NCBI RefSeq assembly: GCF_020911725.1
Contig: NZ_CP076620.1
Coordinates: forward strand, 1,616,501-1,680,500
Direction of reading: 5' to 3'
From: Clostridium cadaveris
Lineage (GTDB): Bacteria > Bacillota > Clostridia > Clostridiales > Clostridiaceae
Length of the DNA stretch: 64,000 bases
Shown here: piece after piece, positions 1 to 8,773 of the stretch
Layout: each line of letters starts with the position of its first letter
Numbering within the stretch: the stretch's first letter is position 1
Translations under genes and position numbers: made by a program
The notes under the pieces: model-generated
Told to the model about the DNA's origin: nothing
Database searches by the model: none
The model's input: only the letters and a program-made list of their open reading frames with translations

Positions 1-26
1 TATGCTCATTTATATTTATAAGAAAT

Positions 27-92
27 ATTTAAGCGTTATTTAAGTACCATTTAAGAGTTGCTTCCTTGAATGTAACATAGCTGTAACATAAG
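27..92 (+). promoter_or_regulatory. Array of 11-bp-spaced direct repeats upstream of the PrsA-like gene
   Basis: ATTTAAG occurs three times, at 27, 38 and 49, exactly 11 bases apart. TGTAACATA follows twice, at 71 and 82, again 11 apart and in the same register. The second pair fits the WalR (YycF) consensus TGTWAH-N5-TGTWAH exactly. Such helical-turn spacing is typical of OmpR/PhoP-family response regulators. The regulator is inferred. A weak TTGAAT (66-71) with TAAGTA (89-94) could be the promoter it overlaps. Confidence 0.5.
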
Positions 93-134
93 TACATTAA
101 GCTTAAAGAAAAAAGGAAAGACGAGGTACTTTAA

Positions 135-1175
135 ATGAAAAAAATAAAAGCAGGGGCAGTTATATTAGCAGGGGGATTAATCCTTACTTTAGTAGGATGC
201 AACATGATAGAGAGAACTCCAGAATCTATTAAGAAGAGTGCTGTAGCTAAAGTTAATGGCAAAAATATTACATTAGAAGAAGTTGATTTAAATTTAAAAG
301 AATTACTTGATACATTTAAAAGTAAATATGGAGAAAAATATATGGATAATCCTAAAATTGCTCAACAAATTTTAAATCAAAGAGAAAAAATATTAAATAA
401 AATGATTAATGAAAAGATTTTGGTTGCTATAGCAGAAAAAGAAAAAATAGTTCCAAGTCAAGAAGAATTAACAAAAAAAGTTGATAATCAAATAGAAGGC
501 TATAAGAATAAATACAAGGATGATGATTATAAAAAAACATTAGAAAAGATGGGATTTACTGATGAATCTTTTAAAGAATATTTAAAGAATAAAATTATAG
601 GAGAAACAACAATAAACAATTTAACTAAAGATATAAAAGTAAATGAAGAAGAACAAGAAAAATATTATGAAGAAAATAAGAAAAAATTCATAGCAAATGA
701 TGAAGGAATTCTTGTTAAGCATTTGTTGTTTGATAATGAATTAGATGCTCAAAAATTATATGATCAGATACAATCAAAAGAAACAACATTTAACGATGTA
801 TATACAAAATATGAGAATAACAAATATGAAAATAAAAAACCTATTGCAGAAAATATAGGAGTGGTTTCTGAGAAAAATTCAAAGTTAATTAAAGAGTTTT
901 TAGATGGACTGAAACCATTAAAAGAAGGTGAAATATCTAAACCTGTAAAAACTAAATTTGGATATCATATAATTCAAGCTGGAGCTACTTTTAAAAAAGG
1001 AGATCAGATGCAATTTAATGATGTTAAATCACAAATAAATCAGATACTAAATAACCAAAAAAAATCAAAAGTTTTAAAAGATGAAATGGAAAAGTGGAAG
1101 AAAGAGTTTGATGTAAAAATATATGATGATAATTTAAAAGGTGGATTAAAAGTGAATATTAACAGTAAAAAATAA
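135..1175 (+). CDS. prsA: PrsA-like peptidyl-prolyl isomerase (foldase) lipoprotein
   Basis: Extracytoplasmic foldase predicted to help secreted proteins fold after Sec export. The N-terminus is a lipoprotein signal peptide: KK, a hydrophobic run, then a lipobox ending LVGC with the acylated cysteine at residue 22. A SurA/PrsA-type helical N-domain follows, then a parvulin PPIC domain from about residue 191 (VKHLLF) to about 281 (FGYHIIQ). Length 346 aa is normal for clostridial members. The ATG follows GACGAGG. It stands alone between the repeat array and a terminator, so it is probably monocistronic. Family is clear; the client proteins are unknown. Confidence 0.85.
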   Translation: MKKIKAGAVILAGGLILTLVGCNMIERTPESIKKSAVAKVNGKNITLEEVDLNLKELLDTFKSKYGEKYMDNPKIAQQILNQREKILNKMINEKILVAIAEKEKIVPSQEELTKKVDNQIEGYKNKYKDDDYKKTLEKMGFTDESFKEYLKNKIIGETTINNLTKDIKVNEEEQEKYYEENKKKFIANDEGILVKHLLFDNELDAQKLYDQIQSKETTFNDVYTKYENNKYENKKPIAENIGVVSEKNSKLIKEFLDGLKPLKEGEISKPVKTKFGYHIIQAGATFKKGDQMQFNDVKSQINQILNNQKKSKVLKDEMEKWKKEFDVKIYDDNLKGGLKVNINSKK

Positions 1176-1200
1176 AAATTTTGAAAAACTTAAATATATA

Positions 1201-1230
1201 AAGGTGTCATTGAATGTGGCACCTTATTTT
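1201..1230 (+). terminator. Rho-independent terminator after prsA
   Basis: AAGGTGTCA (1201-1209) pairs with TGGCACCTT (1217-1225), nine pairs including one G-U, with a 7-base loop. ATTTTAG follows. It lies 25 bases after the prsA stop. Confidence 0.75.
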
Positions 1231-1386
1231 AGTTGAAAAATTTTTTTATATGGCTGTAGAAAATTATATTGTTAATATAATTTTAATAATAGAAAAACTA
1301 ATTCTAATAATGAGTTGATAAAAAAATATATATTTAATATAATTAATAATGTTAGCAAACTATATTTAAGAAAAGGGCGTGAAGGT

Positions 1387-1842
1387 ATGAGATGTCCATA
1401 TTGCACACACGAGGAAAGCAAGGTAATAGATTCAAGATCAACAGATGATGATATGGCCATTAGAAGAAGAAGGGAATGCTTAAAATGTGGTAAAAGGTAT
1501 ACCACTTATGAGAAGATAGAAGATATTCCTATATTGATAATTAAAAAGGATTCTACAAGAGAAAATTTTGATAAAAATAAAATAGTTAATGGTCTTATAA
1601 AAGCTTGTCAAAAGAGACCAGTTTCTCGCAATCAAATAGAAACTATAGCTAATGATATAGAAAAGGTTTTGAGCAACAATATGGTTACAGAAATTAAGTC
1701 AGAAGAAATAGGCAATATGATAATGGAACGACTTAAGATTATAGATGAAGTGGCTTATGTAAGATTTGCATCTGTATATAGGCAGTTTAAGGATATAAAT
1801 ACCTTCATGGAAGAAATTGAAAATTTAATGTCAAAGAAATAG
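1387..1842 (+). CDS. nrdR: Transcriptional regulator NrdR
   Basis: NrdR represses ribonucleotide reductase genes in response to the ATP/dATP balance. The protein starts MRCPYC and carries a four-cysteine zinc ribbon (C3, C6, C31, C34), then an ATP-cone domain from about residue 49 (LIIKKD...FDKNKI) to the C-terminus. I chose the ATG at 1387 because family members begin MRCPYC; an upstream in-frame ATG at 1315 would add 24 unrelated residues. That gives 151 aa, the usual family length. No ribonucleotide reductase gene is in the window, which is common since NrdR acts in trans. Confidence 0.95.
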   Translation: MRCPYCTHEESKVIDSRSTDDDMAIRRRRECLKCGKRYTTYEKIEDIPILIIKKDSTRENFDKNKIVNGLIKACQKRPVSRNQIETIANDIEKVLSNNMVTEIKSEEIGNMIMERLKIIDEVAYVRFASVYRQFKDINTFMEEIENLMSKK

Positions 1843-1873
1843 AAGCCAAACTCTAATATAGTTTGGCTTTAAA
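1843..1873 (+). terminator. Hairpin terminator after nrdR
   Basis: AAGCCAAACT (1843-1852) pairs perfectly with AGTTTGGCTT (1860-1869), loop of 7. The U-run is short (TTT then AAAATT), so termination may be partial. Confidence 0.65.
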
Positions 1874-1952
1874 ATTATGTTAAAAGCAAGTTAAAATACG
1901 ATTAAAGCTATGGATAAGCTGTTGAAGGATGATAAAATAAGGGAGAAGAGTT

Positions 1953-2660
1953 ATGATAAAAAACATAGTAAATGGATATAAAGTAATAGAAATAGATTTG
2001 GAAGGTGCTAATTGTATCTTTACTACATCTCATAATGGTCTTGACTTAAACAGAGAGGGAATAGATTTTCAAAAGAATTTAAATTGCCTTAAGGACTACT
2101 ATAAACTTAACGACATAGCATATCTAAAGCAAATACACAGTACTTATGTATATGATGCTAACTCAAAAGAAGATATAGGTGATGGATTATATACTGAGAA
2201 AATGAATCTTGGAATAGCTGTATTTACTGCTGATTGTGTGCCTATACTTGTTTATGATTATGAAAATAATCTTATTGCAGCTCTACATAGTGGTTGGAAG
2301 GGAACAGTGGATAACATTTTAAAAGAGGGTATAAAATTCTTAATACAAAAAGGCGGTAATCCAAAGACTATGAAGATTGTTATAGGTCCGCATAATAAAA
2401 GCTGTTGTTATGAAATAGGTAATGATGTTGTTGAAAAGTTTAACGAGAAGGATATATTTAAAGGAGTCTCTATATTTAAAGGACGAAATTTAGATATGGA
2501 AAAAGCTATTATATTACAAGCTCTTAATGAGGGAGTTTTAAAGGAGAACATAATAACTATGGAATACTGTACTTTTTGCAGCAGTGATGTAAAGTTTCAC
2601 TCTTATAGAAGGGACAGAGAACAAAGCGGAAGAATGTTTTCTTTTATATATATGAAATAA
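1953..2660 (+). CDS. pgeF: YfiH/PgeF-family multicopper-like (laccase domain) protein
   Basis: Cu-oxidase_4 family protein of 235 aa. Members have been described as polyphenol oxidase-like and as purine nucleoside phosphorylase/adenosine deaminase enzymes; the physiological role is unsettled. Family motifs are visible: FTADCVPILVYD near residue 91, LHSGWKGT near residue 111, and a C-terminal YCTFCSSDVKFHSYRRD segment with the cysteine and histidine expected to bind metal. A GGGAGAAG site precedes the ATG. It ends 29 bases before phoP and could be cotranscribed with it. Confidence 0.85.
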   Translation: MIKNIVNGYKVIEIDLEGANCIFTTSHNGLDLNREGIDFQKNLNCLKDYYKLNDIAYLKQIHSTYVYDANSKEDIGDGLYTEKMNLGIAVFTADCVPILVYDYENNLIAALHSGWKGTVDNILKEGIKFLIQKGGNPKTMKIVIGPHNKSCCYEIGNDVVEKFNEKDIFKGVSIFKGRNLDMEKAIILQALNEGVLKENIITMEYCTFCSSDVKFHSYRRDREQSGRMFSFIYMK

Positions 2661-2689
2661 TATCCATTATTTGATTGGAGGATAAATTT

Positions 2690-3385
2690 ATGAAGGATGA
2701 CAAAATCTTAATAGTAGATGATGAGGAACATATAATTGAGCTTATTAAATTTAATTTAGAAAATTCAGGTTATGAAACACTTACAGCTACTAATGGAATA
2801 GATGCTTTAAGAATAATAAGAGAGGAAAGCCCTAGACTCATACTTCTAGATATAATGCTTCCAGGCATGGATGGATATGATATCTGTAAAGAGATAAGAA
2901 AAGATAGTGTCATAGCTAATATTCCTGTTATCATGATAACAGCTAAAGGAGAAGAGGTAGACAAGATACTTGGACTTGAACTTGGAGCAGACGATTATAT
3001 AACGAAACCATTTTCCATAAGAGAATTAATAGCAAGAGTTAAAGCTTTAATAAGAAGAACTAGCAGTAGTATGCCTGATCACATTTACAAATTCTCGAAT
3101 ATATCTATTGATTTTAACAAACATGAAATTCTAAAAGATGATACAAAGATAGACCTTACTTTAAAAGAATTCGAACTTCTAGAAATTCTGATAAAAAACA
3201 AGGGGAGAGTTATGACTAGGGATTTCTTATTAGATAAGATATGGGGATATGAATATATAGGAGAAACAAGAACTGTAGACGTTCATATAAGACACTTGAG
3301 ACAAAAGGTAGAAGATGATGACAAGAGTCCTAAATATATAGAGACAGTGAGAGGTATAGGATACCGTTTTAACAGTGGTGAATAA
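2690..3385 (+). CDS. phoP: PhoP/PhoB-type response regulator
   Basis: OmpR-family response regulator, 231 aa. The receiver domain (about residues 4-118) has the acidic pair D10/D11, the predicted phosphoacceptor D54 in LLDIMLPG, and a conserved lysine in ITKPFS. The C-terminal winged helix (about 133-229) ends with VRGIGYRF. I start at ATG 2690, eight bases after GGAGG; the TTG at 2675 lies before this ribosome binding site. It is followed directly by its kinase and then pst, so phosphate-starvation control is the likely role. WalR is closely related in sequence and cannot be fully excluded. Confidence 0.88.
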   Translation: MKDDKILIVDDEEHIIELIKFNLENSGYETLTATNGIDALRIIREESPRLILLDIMLPGMDGYDICKEIRKDSVIANIPVIMITAKGEEVDKILGLELGADDYITKPFSIRELIARVKALIRRTSSSMPDHIYKFSNISIDFNKHEILKDDTKIDLTLKEFELLEILIKNKGRVMTRDFLLDKIWGYEYIGETRTVDVHIRHLRQKVEDDDKSPKYIETVRGIGYRFNSGE

Positions 3386-3386
3386 T

Positions 3387-5099
3387 ATGCGTAAAAAAGT
3401 ACTTATATCTATATTAGCTACAATAATAATAAGTCTGCTTATAGTAGGTGGGCTTTTTATGGTGATTTTTAATTATCAGCATATGGAAAATACTAAACAA
3501 GATTTAAAACTTGCAAATTCAGTGGTTGTAAAAAGTATAGAAGCTCAAGATGATGAAAGTGTTATCCAGTTTTTAAGAAGTATATACGAAGATTCACCAA
3601 TTAGAATAACATATATAAAATCAGATGGAACAGTTATTTTTGATAGTGATGGCGATTTTGAAAGGGCAAATAACCACCTTTCAAGAGAAGAAGTAGAAAA
3701 GGCAATAAAAAATGGTGAGGGAAGCAGTACTAGATTTAGTGATACTTTAAATAAAAATATGATTTACTATGCGACCCTTATGAAAAATGGAGATATAATA
3801 AGGTCTTCAATAGCCGTTGATAATGTATATATATTAAAAAGTGACTATACACAATATTACATAGGAGCTATAGTAGTTGTAATATTGCTTGCTATAGTAT
3901 TTACAACAAAACTTACTCATGCTATAGTTGAACCTTTAAATGAACTTCAATTTGTAACATCTAGAATTGCAAAGGGAGATCTTAAAAGAAGAGCAAACAT
4001 ACAATCTAACGATGAAATAGGGAAACTTGCCAATACATTTAATAATATGGCTGATAAGCTTGAGATATCTTTAGGAGAAGCAACTGATAGACAAAATAAA
4101 CTAGAGGCAATACTTAAAAGTATGGATAGTGGTGTTGTTGCTATTGATAAAAACCATAAAATAATAATTATGAATCCCTATGCTAAAGAGGTATTTGGAA
4201 TAGAACGTAACATAATTGGAGAAAATCTTATGGATCACATAAGAGATTTTGAACTTGAAGGTGTATTTACAAACGAGCATGATGGATATAGGGAAATAAA
4301 AATTCTCTGGCCTAAGGAAAGAATATTAAGAGTAAGAACTACAGATATAATAAGTGATGGTGGGTTAATTGGTACCGTTGCTGCGGTTCAAGATGTAACT
4401 GATGTAAAGAGGCTTGAAAATATGAGATCTGAATTTGTAGCCAATGTTTCTCATGAATTAAAGACTCCACTCACATCAATAAAAGGATTTGCAGAAACAT
4501 TAAAATATGTAAATGATGAAAAAAACAAAGAAAAGTTTTTAGGAATAATAAACGACGAAGCAGAGAGGCTTACAAGGCTTATAGAAGATATTTTAACACT
4601 TTCTAATATAGAACAGCATAAGGATGAAGTTGTTGAAGAAATCAATGTTAAAGAAGAACTTTCATCTATATGCTATATAATGAGAAATAGTTCTAAAACT
4701 AAAAATATAGATATAATCTACAATTGTGACGAAGTTAATCATATATTTGGAAGTAAAGATAGATTTAAGCAGATGATGATAAATCTTATAGATAATGCTA
4801 TAAAGTATTCTGATAAAGGATCAAAAGTTTGGGTTTCAGCTTCAACTGAAAATGGATTTGTAAATATAAGCATAAAAGATCAGGGGGTAGGAATACCAAG
4901 TGATCATATACCTAGACTTTTCGAGAGATTCTATAGAGTTGATAAAACGAGATCTAGGGCAGCAGGAGGAACGGGACTTGGTCTTGCAATTGTTAAACAT
5001 ATAGTATTAGAATTTAAGGGCAATATAGAAATAAAAAGTGAATTAGGTAAAGGAAGTGAATTTATAATAATGCTTCCTGAAATGAACACCAGCATCTAA
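3387..5099 (+). CDS. phoR: PhoR-type membrane sensor histidine kinase
   Basis: Predicted partner kinase of the preceding regulator, 570 aa. Order: membrane helix (about 7-27), extracellular sensor domain, second helix (about 155-175), HAMP linker, PAS domain (about 240-340), HisKA with the phosphoacceptor H356 in VSHELKTPL, and HATPase_c with N box (DNAIKYS), G1 (DQGVGIP) and G2 (GGTGLGLAIVKH). The start is ATG 3387, one base after the phoP stop; GTG 3375 would overlap phoP. Translation is probably coupled. The stop codon lies in the loop of a terminator. Confidence 0.9.
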   Translation: MRKKVLISILATIIISLLIVGGLFMVIFNYQHMENTKQDLKLANSVVVKSIEAQDDESVIQFLRSIYEDSPIRITYIKSDGTVIFDSDGDFERANNHLSREEVEKAIKNGEGSSTRFSDTLNKNMIYYATLMKNGDIIRSSIAVDNVYILKSDYTQYYIGAIVVVILLAIVFTTKLTHAIVEPLNELQFVTSRIAKGDLKRRANIQSNDEIGKLANTFNNMADKLEISLGEATDRQNKLEAILKSMDSGVVAIDKNHKIIIMNPYAKEVFGIERNIIGENLMDHIRDFELEGVFTNEHDGYREIKILWPKERILRVRTTDIISDGGLIGTVAAVQDVTDVKRLENMRSEFVANVSHELKTPLTSIKGFAETLKYVNDEKNKEKFLGIINDEAERLTRLIEDILTLSNIEQHKDEVVEEINVKEELSSICYIMRNSSKTKNIDIIYNCDEVNHIFGSKDRFKQMMINLIDNAIKYSDKGSKVWVSASTENGFVNISIKDQGVGIPSDHIPRLFERFYRVDKTRSRAAGGTGLGLAIVKHIVLEFKGNIEIKSELGKGSEFIIMLPEMNTSI

Positions 5100-5115
5100 G
5101 CTGGTGTTTTTTTAT
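5087..5115 (+). terminator. Terminator at the end of phoPR
   Basis: ACACCAGC (5087-5094) and GCTGGTGT (5101-5108) form a perfect 8-bp stem with the phoR stop codon in the loop, followed by a run of T. It separates phoPR from the pst promoter. Confidence 0.9.
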
Positions 5116-5144
5116 TATAAACTTTTTTACCCAGTATTAAACTA

Positions 5145-5199
5145 TGTTAATTTTAATTAACCTTAGAATAATATTCAGTTAACTCTAATGGTGCATAAT
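5145..5199 (+). promoter_or_regulatory. Candidate Pho boxes and promoter of the pst operon
   Basis: TGTTAA at 5145, ATTAAC at 5156 and GTTAAC at 5178 fall in an 11-base register (5145, 5156, 5167, 5178; the third position is poor). CATAAT at 5194-5199 is a plausible -10. The boxes would then lie about -60 to -22, where PhoP binds activated promoters in Bacillus, and there is no good sigma-A -35. PhoP control of pst is established in relatives; this site is inferred. Confidence 0.55.
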
Positions 5200-5256
5200 A
5201 AATCTTGTAAAGAAGAAAACTAATAAAAATAGATAGAAAGCACGGAGGGGTTATAT

Positions 5257-6135
5257 ATGAATAAAAGAGTGAAAAGATTGTGTATGGTATTAGCGGTAGC
5301 TGCATTAGGAACAAGTTTTGCGGCTTGTGGATCTAAAAATGAAGGAGCAGATGGCAGTGATAAGATATCTGGGGATATACTTGCAGTTGGTTCAACAGCA
5401 CTTCAGCCTCTAGCAGAAAAGACTGGAAAGATGTTCACTGAAAAATATCCGGATGTAACAATAAGCGTTCAAGGTGGAGGAAGTGGTGTAGGTATAACTC
5501 AAGTATCAGAAGGAAGCGTACAAATTGGAAATTCAGATGTAGAAGCAAAGAAGAAAATAAGTGATGAGAATGTATTGAAGGAATTAGTAAACAATAAGGT
5601 TTGTGCAATAGGTTTTGCTTTAGTGGTAAATAAAGATGTAGCAGTAGAAAATTTGACAACTGAACAGATACAAGATATTTTCACTGGAAAAGTTACTAAC
5701 TGGAAAGAAGTTGGAGGATCAGATCTTCCCATAAACGTAGTAAATAGATCTAAGTCATCAGGAACAAGAGCAACTTTTAAAGATACTATATTGAAAGATA
5801 AAGATGAAAAAGAGGGTTTAGGATTAACTCAGGATTCAACATCAGCAGCAAAGAAAACAGTTAAGGATACAAGTGGAGCAATATCTTATGTAGCATTATC
5901 AAACTTAAGAAATGACTCGGAAAAAGAAGGCCTAAAGCTTTTAAAAATCAACGGAGTTGATCCAACAACAGAAAACATATCATCAAACAAATATCCATTC
6001 TGGGCATATGAGTATATGATAACAAAGGGAGAGCCAAAAGGTGCTGTTAAGGCATATATCGATTATATAACAAGTGATGAAACTAAGGATACTATCATAA
6101 AAGAAGGATATATACCAATGAGCGAATTTAAATAA
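5257..6135 (+). CDS. pstS: Phosphate ABC transporter, substrate-binding lipoprotein PstS
   Basis: Captures phosphate outside the membrane and delivers it to PstCA. Lipoprotein signal peptide with FAAC lipobox, cysteine 24. Phosphate-binding loops are visible: VGSTALQPL near residue 46, GGGSGVG near residue 72, and NRSKSSGTRATF near residue 163. Length 292 aa is typical for Firmicutes. It is the first gene of pstSCAB-phoU, preceded by CGGAGGGG and the candidate Pho boxes. A hairpin follows it, which fits higher expression of the binding protein than of the membrane subunits. Confidence 0.96.
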   Translation: MNKRVKRLCMVLAVAALGTSFAACGSKNEGADGSDKISGDILAVGSTALQPLAEKTGKMFTEKYPDVTISVQGGGSGVGITQVSEGSVQIGNSDVEAKKKISDENVLKELVNNKVCAIGFALVVNKDVAVENLTTEQIQDIFTGKVTNWKEVGGSDLPINVVNRSKSSGTRATFKDTILKDKDEKEGLGLTQDSTSAAKKTVKDTSGAISYVALSNLRNDSEKEGLKLLKINGVDPTTENISSNKYPFWAYEYMITKGEPKGAVKAYIDYITSDETKDTIIKEGYIPMSEFK

Positions 6136-6142
6136 GTTTTAA

Positions 6143-6175
6143 TGGTTAGTCTTTGGACTAACCACTATTTTTTAA
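6143..6175 (+). terminator. Hairpin between pstS and pstC (partial terminator)
   Basis: TGGTTAGTC (6143-6151) and GACTAACCA (6156-6164) form a perfect 9-bp stem with loop TTTG, then CTATTTTTTAAA. The next gene continues the operon with no clear promoter, so this is likely an attenuator or 3'-end stabiliser for pstS mRNA. Confidence 0.75.
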
Positions 6176-6210
6176 ATATAAGTTAATATGAAAATATAGA
6201 GGTTGAGAAT

Positions 6211-7104
6211 ATGAAAAAGAATAATAAAATCTCAAAATTTAAAAATGAATATCTAGGGATGATTTATGCAAAGAGCTGTGGAATATTAATAGTTGTACTT
6301 ACACTGGCAATACTAGGATTTGTATTTTCAAAAGGAATTACAATTTTTTTAGATGGATCAATAAGCCTTAAAGATTTTCTATTCTCTTCAAGCTGGAGCC
6401 CAGATGCAGATACACCAAGATTTGGAGCACTTGTCTTCATAGTAGGATCAACGCTGGTTTCTCTTGGAGCTATAGTAGTAAGTGCACCTATAGCAATAGC
6501 TCTTGCTTTGTTCACTAACTTTATTTCGCCCAAGCTTGGAAATAGATTTATCAAGCCGGCATTAGAACTATTTGTAGGTATACCGTCAGTAGTTTATGGT
6601 TGGATAGGAATAAGTTTTTTAGTGCCTATAATAAAACATACGTCAGGAGGATTAGGATTCAGTCTTTTAGCAGGTATTATAGTTCTTAGCATAATGATAC
6701 TTCCAACTATAGCTACTCTTGCATCTGATGCTCTAGCAGTAGTTTCTAAAGATTATTTAGAAGCTTCTTATGGACTAGGGGCTACTAGATGGCAGACTAT
6801 AAGTAAAGTAGTTCTTCCAGCAGCTAAAAGTGGAATATTTACTGGAATTGTACTTGGTATAGCTAGAGCTTTTGGGGAAGCTTTAGCTGTTCAAATGGTT
6901 ATAGGTAATTCAGTAAAGTTTCCAGGAAGTATATTAGATACAACTTCAACTCTTACTGGTATCTTAACTATGGAGATGGCAAATACAGCTTCAGGAAGCC
7001 TTTGGAATAATGCTTTATGGTCTTTAGCTGCCTTGTTACTTTTAATATCTTTCATATTTATAATAATTATAAAGTATATTGGGAAAAGGAGTGAGGTAAA
7101 ATAA
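6211..7104 (+). CDS. pstC: Phosphate ABC transporter permease PstC
   Basis: Integral membrane subunit of the high-affinity phosphate importer, 297 aa with about six hydrophobic segments. The permease coupling motif for the ATPase is visible around residues 181-216 (EASYGLGATRWQTISKVVLPAA, cited here as EASYGLGA then VVLPAA). Family-typical FVGIPSVVYGW is near residue 121. The stop overlaps the pstA start by one base, implying coupled translation with its partner permease. Confidence 0.95.
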   Translation: MKKNNKISKFKNEYLGMIYAKSCGILIVVLTLAILGFVFSKGITIFLDGSISLKDFLFSSSWSPDADTPRFGALVFIVGSTLVSLGAIVVSAPIAIALALFTNFISPKLGNRFIKPALELFVGIPSVVYGWIGISFLVPIIKHTSGGLGFSLLAGIIVLSIMILPTIATLASDALAVVSKDYLEASYGLGATRWQTISKVVLPAAKSGIFTGIVLGIARAFGEALAVQMVIGNSVKFPGSILDTTSTLTGILTMEMANTASGSLWNNALWSLAALLLLISFIFIIIIKYIGKRSEVK

Positions 7105-7988
7105 TGAACGCAAAGAAAATAGATAGGATTTGGACTTCAGTTCTTTATATCATTTCCTTTTTAGTAGTTGCATTATTAGTATTGCTTATAGGAATAATAC
7201 TCTATAGAGGAGTAGGATTCTGGGAACCACAGTTTCTTTTTGGTAAACCTAAACTTGGGGAAGCTGGAGGAGGGATAGGAATTCAACTATTCAACTCTTT
7301 CTATATTCTCATACTTACCCTTGTAATAAGCATTCCTTTAGGTATAGGTGCAGGAATATATTTATCCCAATATGCTAAAGAGGGTAAATTCCTAAATATA
7401 ATAAGGTTAAGTATAGAAACAATGGCATCACTGCCTTCTATAGTAGTAGGTTTGTTTGGATTGCTTATATTCGTAAATGCAACAGGATGGGGATTTACGA
7501 TTATAGGAGGAGCTTTAGCTATAACAATATTAAATCTGCCATCTTTAACAAGAGTAAGCGAAAATGCTATAAGGGATGTAGCTTCAAAATACAGTGAAGC
7601 GAGCCTTGGTATGGGAGCAACTAAATGGCAGACTATAGTTAAGGTTTTACTTCCAGCGGCATTTCCGCAAATTTTAACTGGAATAATACTAGCAGCAGGA
7701 AGAATATTTGGAGAAGCAGCGGCCTTGTTATATACAGCAGGAATGAGTGCTCCTAGCTTAAATTTTGCGGCTTCAATAACAAGCAAAGCAAATCCCTTTA
7801 ATATTTTTAGACCGGCAGAAACATTATCAGTATATATCTGGAAATTGAATTCTGAAGCTAATCTTCCAGATGCAGCAGCTATAGCAAATAAATCTGCAGC
7901 AGTACTTATAATAATGGTTTTATTATTTAATGTAATATCAAGAATTTTAAGCAATAAGATATACGAAAAATATAGAGGGGCCAAGTAG
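7104..7988 (+). CDS. pstA: Phosphate ABC transporter permease PstA
   Basis: Second membrane subunit of the phosphate importer, 294 aa. It shows about six membrane segments, a [13 protein letters not shown] segment near residue 112, and the coupling loop [13 protein letters not shown] near residue 167 that parallels the one in PstC. Start ATG overlaps the pstC stop (TAATG). The following pstB begins 14 bases after the stop behind GGAGGG. Confidence 0.95.
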   Translation: MNAKKIDRIWTSVLYIISFLVVALLVLLIGIILYRGVGFWEPQFLFGKPKLGEAGGGIGIQLFNSFYILILTLVISIPLGIGAGIYLSQYAKEGKFLNIIRLSIETMASLPSIVVGLFGLLIFVNATGWGFTIIGGALAITILNLPSLTRVSENAIRDVASKYSEASLGMGATKWQTIVKVLLPAAFPQILTGIILAAGRIFGEAAALLYTAGMSAPSLNFAASITSKANPFNIFRPAETLSVYIWKLNSEANLPDAAAIANKSAAVLIIMVLLFNVISRILSNKIYEKYRGAK

Positions 7989-8002
7989 GAGGGATTTTTA
8001 AT

Positions 8003-8755
8003 ATGGATATCATAAAAACTAATAACTTAAACTTATTTTATGGAAAGAATCAAGCACTTAAGGATATAAATTTAAATATAGAGAAAGAAAAAGTCACTGC
8101 ACTTATAGGACCTTCAGGATGTGGAAAGTCTACTTTTTTAAGAAGTTTAAACAGAATGAATGATCTTATAGAAAATGTAAGAATTGAAGGTGCAGTGCTA
8201 TATGAAAATAACAATATATATGATAAGGATTATGATGTAATAGAACTTAGAAAAAATGTGGGTATGGTTTTCCAAAGACCAAATCCATTTCAAATGTCTA
8301 TTTATGATAATATAGCTTATGGACCTAGAATTCACGGAATAAAAAATAAAAGTAAATTAGATGAAATAGTAGAAAAGAGCTTAAAAGGTGCGGCATTATG
8401 GGATGAAGTCAAGGATAAACTTAAAAAGAATGCCTATGGATTATCAGGAGGACAGCAACAAAGATTATGCATAGCGAGAGTTTTAGCTGTTGAACCAGAG
8501 GTTCTTTTAATGGATGAACCAACTTCAGCCTTAGACCCTATATCAACTCTAAAAATAGAGGAACTTATGGATACTTTAAAGAAAAAGTACACAGTAGTTA
8601 TTGTGACTCATAATATGCAGCAGGCAGGAAGAATATCTGATGACACAGTATTTTTCCTAAATGGAAATATAATAGAAAGCGGAAAAACAGAAGATATTTT
8701 CTACAACCCTAGAGATAAGAGAACTGAAGACTATATAACAGGTAGATTTGGTTAA
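8003..8755 (+). CDS. pstB: Phosphate ABC transporter ATPase PstB
   Basis: Cytoplasmic ATPase energising PstCA, 250 aa, the normal length. Walker [10 protein letters not shown] spans residues 36-44; the Q-loop is in [12 protein letters not shown]; the signature is [15 protein letters not shown]; Walker B is [12 protein letters not shown]; the switch histidine is in IVTHNM. The N-F-Q-M-S segment after the Q-loop is typical of PstB among ABC ATPases. Fourth gene in the operon. Confidence 0.97.
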   Translation: MDIIKTNNLNLFYGKNQALKDINLNIEKEKVTALIGPSGCGKSTFLRSLNRMNDLIENVRIEGAVLYENNNIYDKDYDVIELRKNVGMVFQRPNPFQMSIYDNIAYGPRIHGIKNKSKLDEIVEKSLKGAALWDEVKDKLKKNAYGLSGGQQQRLCIARVLAVEPEVLLMDEPTSALDPISTLKIEELMDTLKKKYTVVIVTHNMQQAGRISDDTVFFLNGNIIESGKTEDIFYNPRDKRTEDYITGRFG

Positions 8756-8773
8756 AAAGAAAGGGGCATTTTT

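Noticed and set aside
1315-1386. N-terminal extension of NrdR from ATG 1315
   Set aside because: NrdR proteins begin MRCPYC, and the 24 extra residues look like translated leader sequence.
7301-7984. Long minus-strand open frame (227 codons) opposite pstA
   Set aside because: It mirrors the codon structure of pstA, has no ribosome binding site and the translation has no recognisable domain. Alanine-rich membrane genes often leave the opposite strand open.
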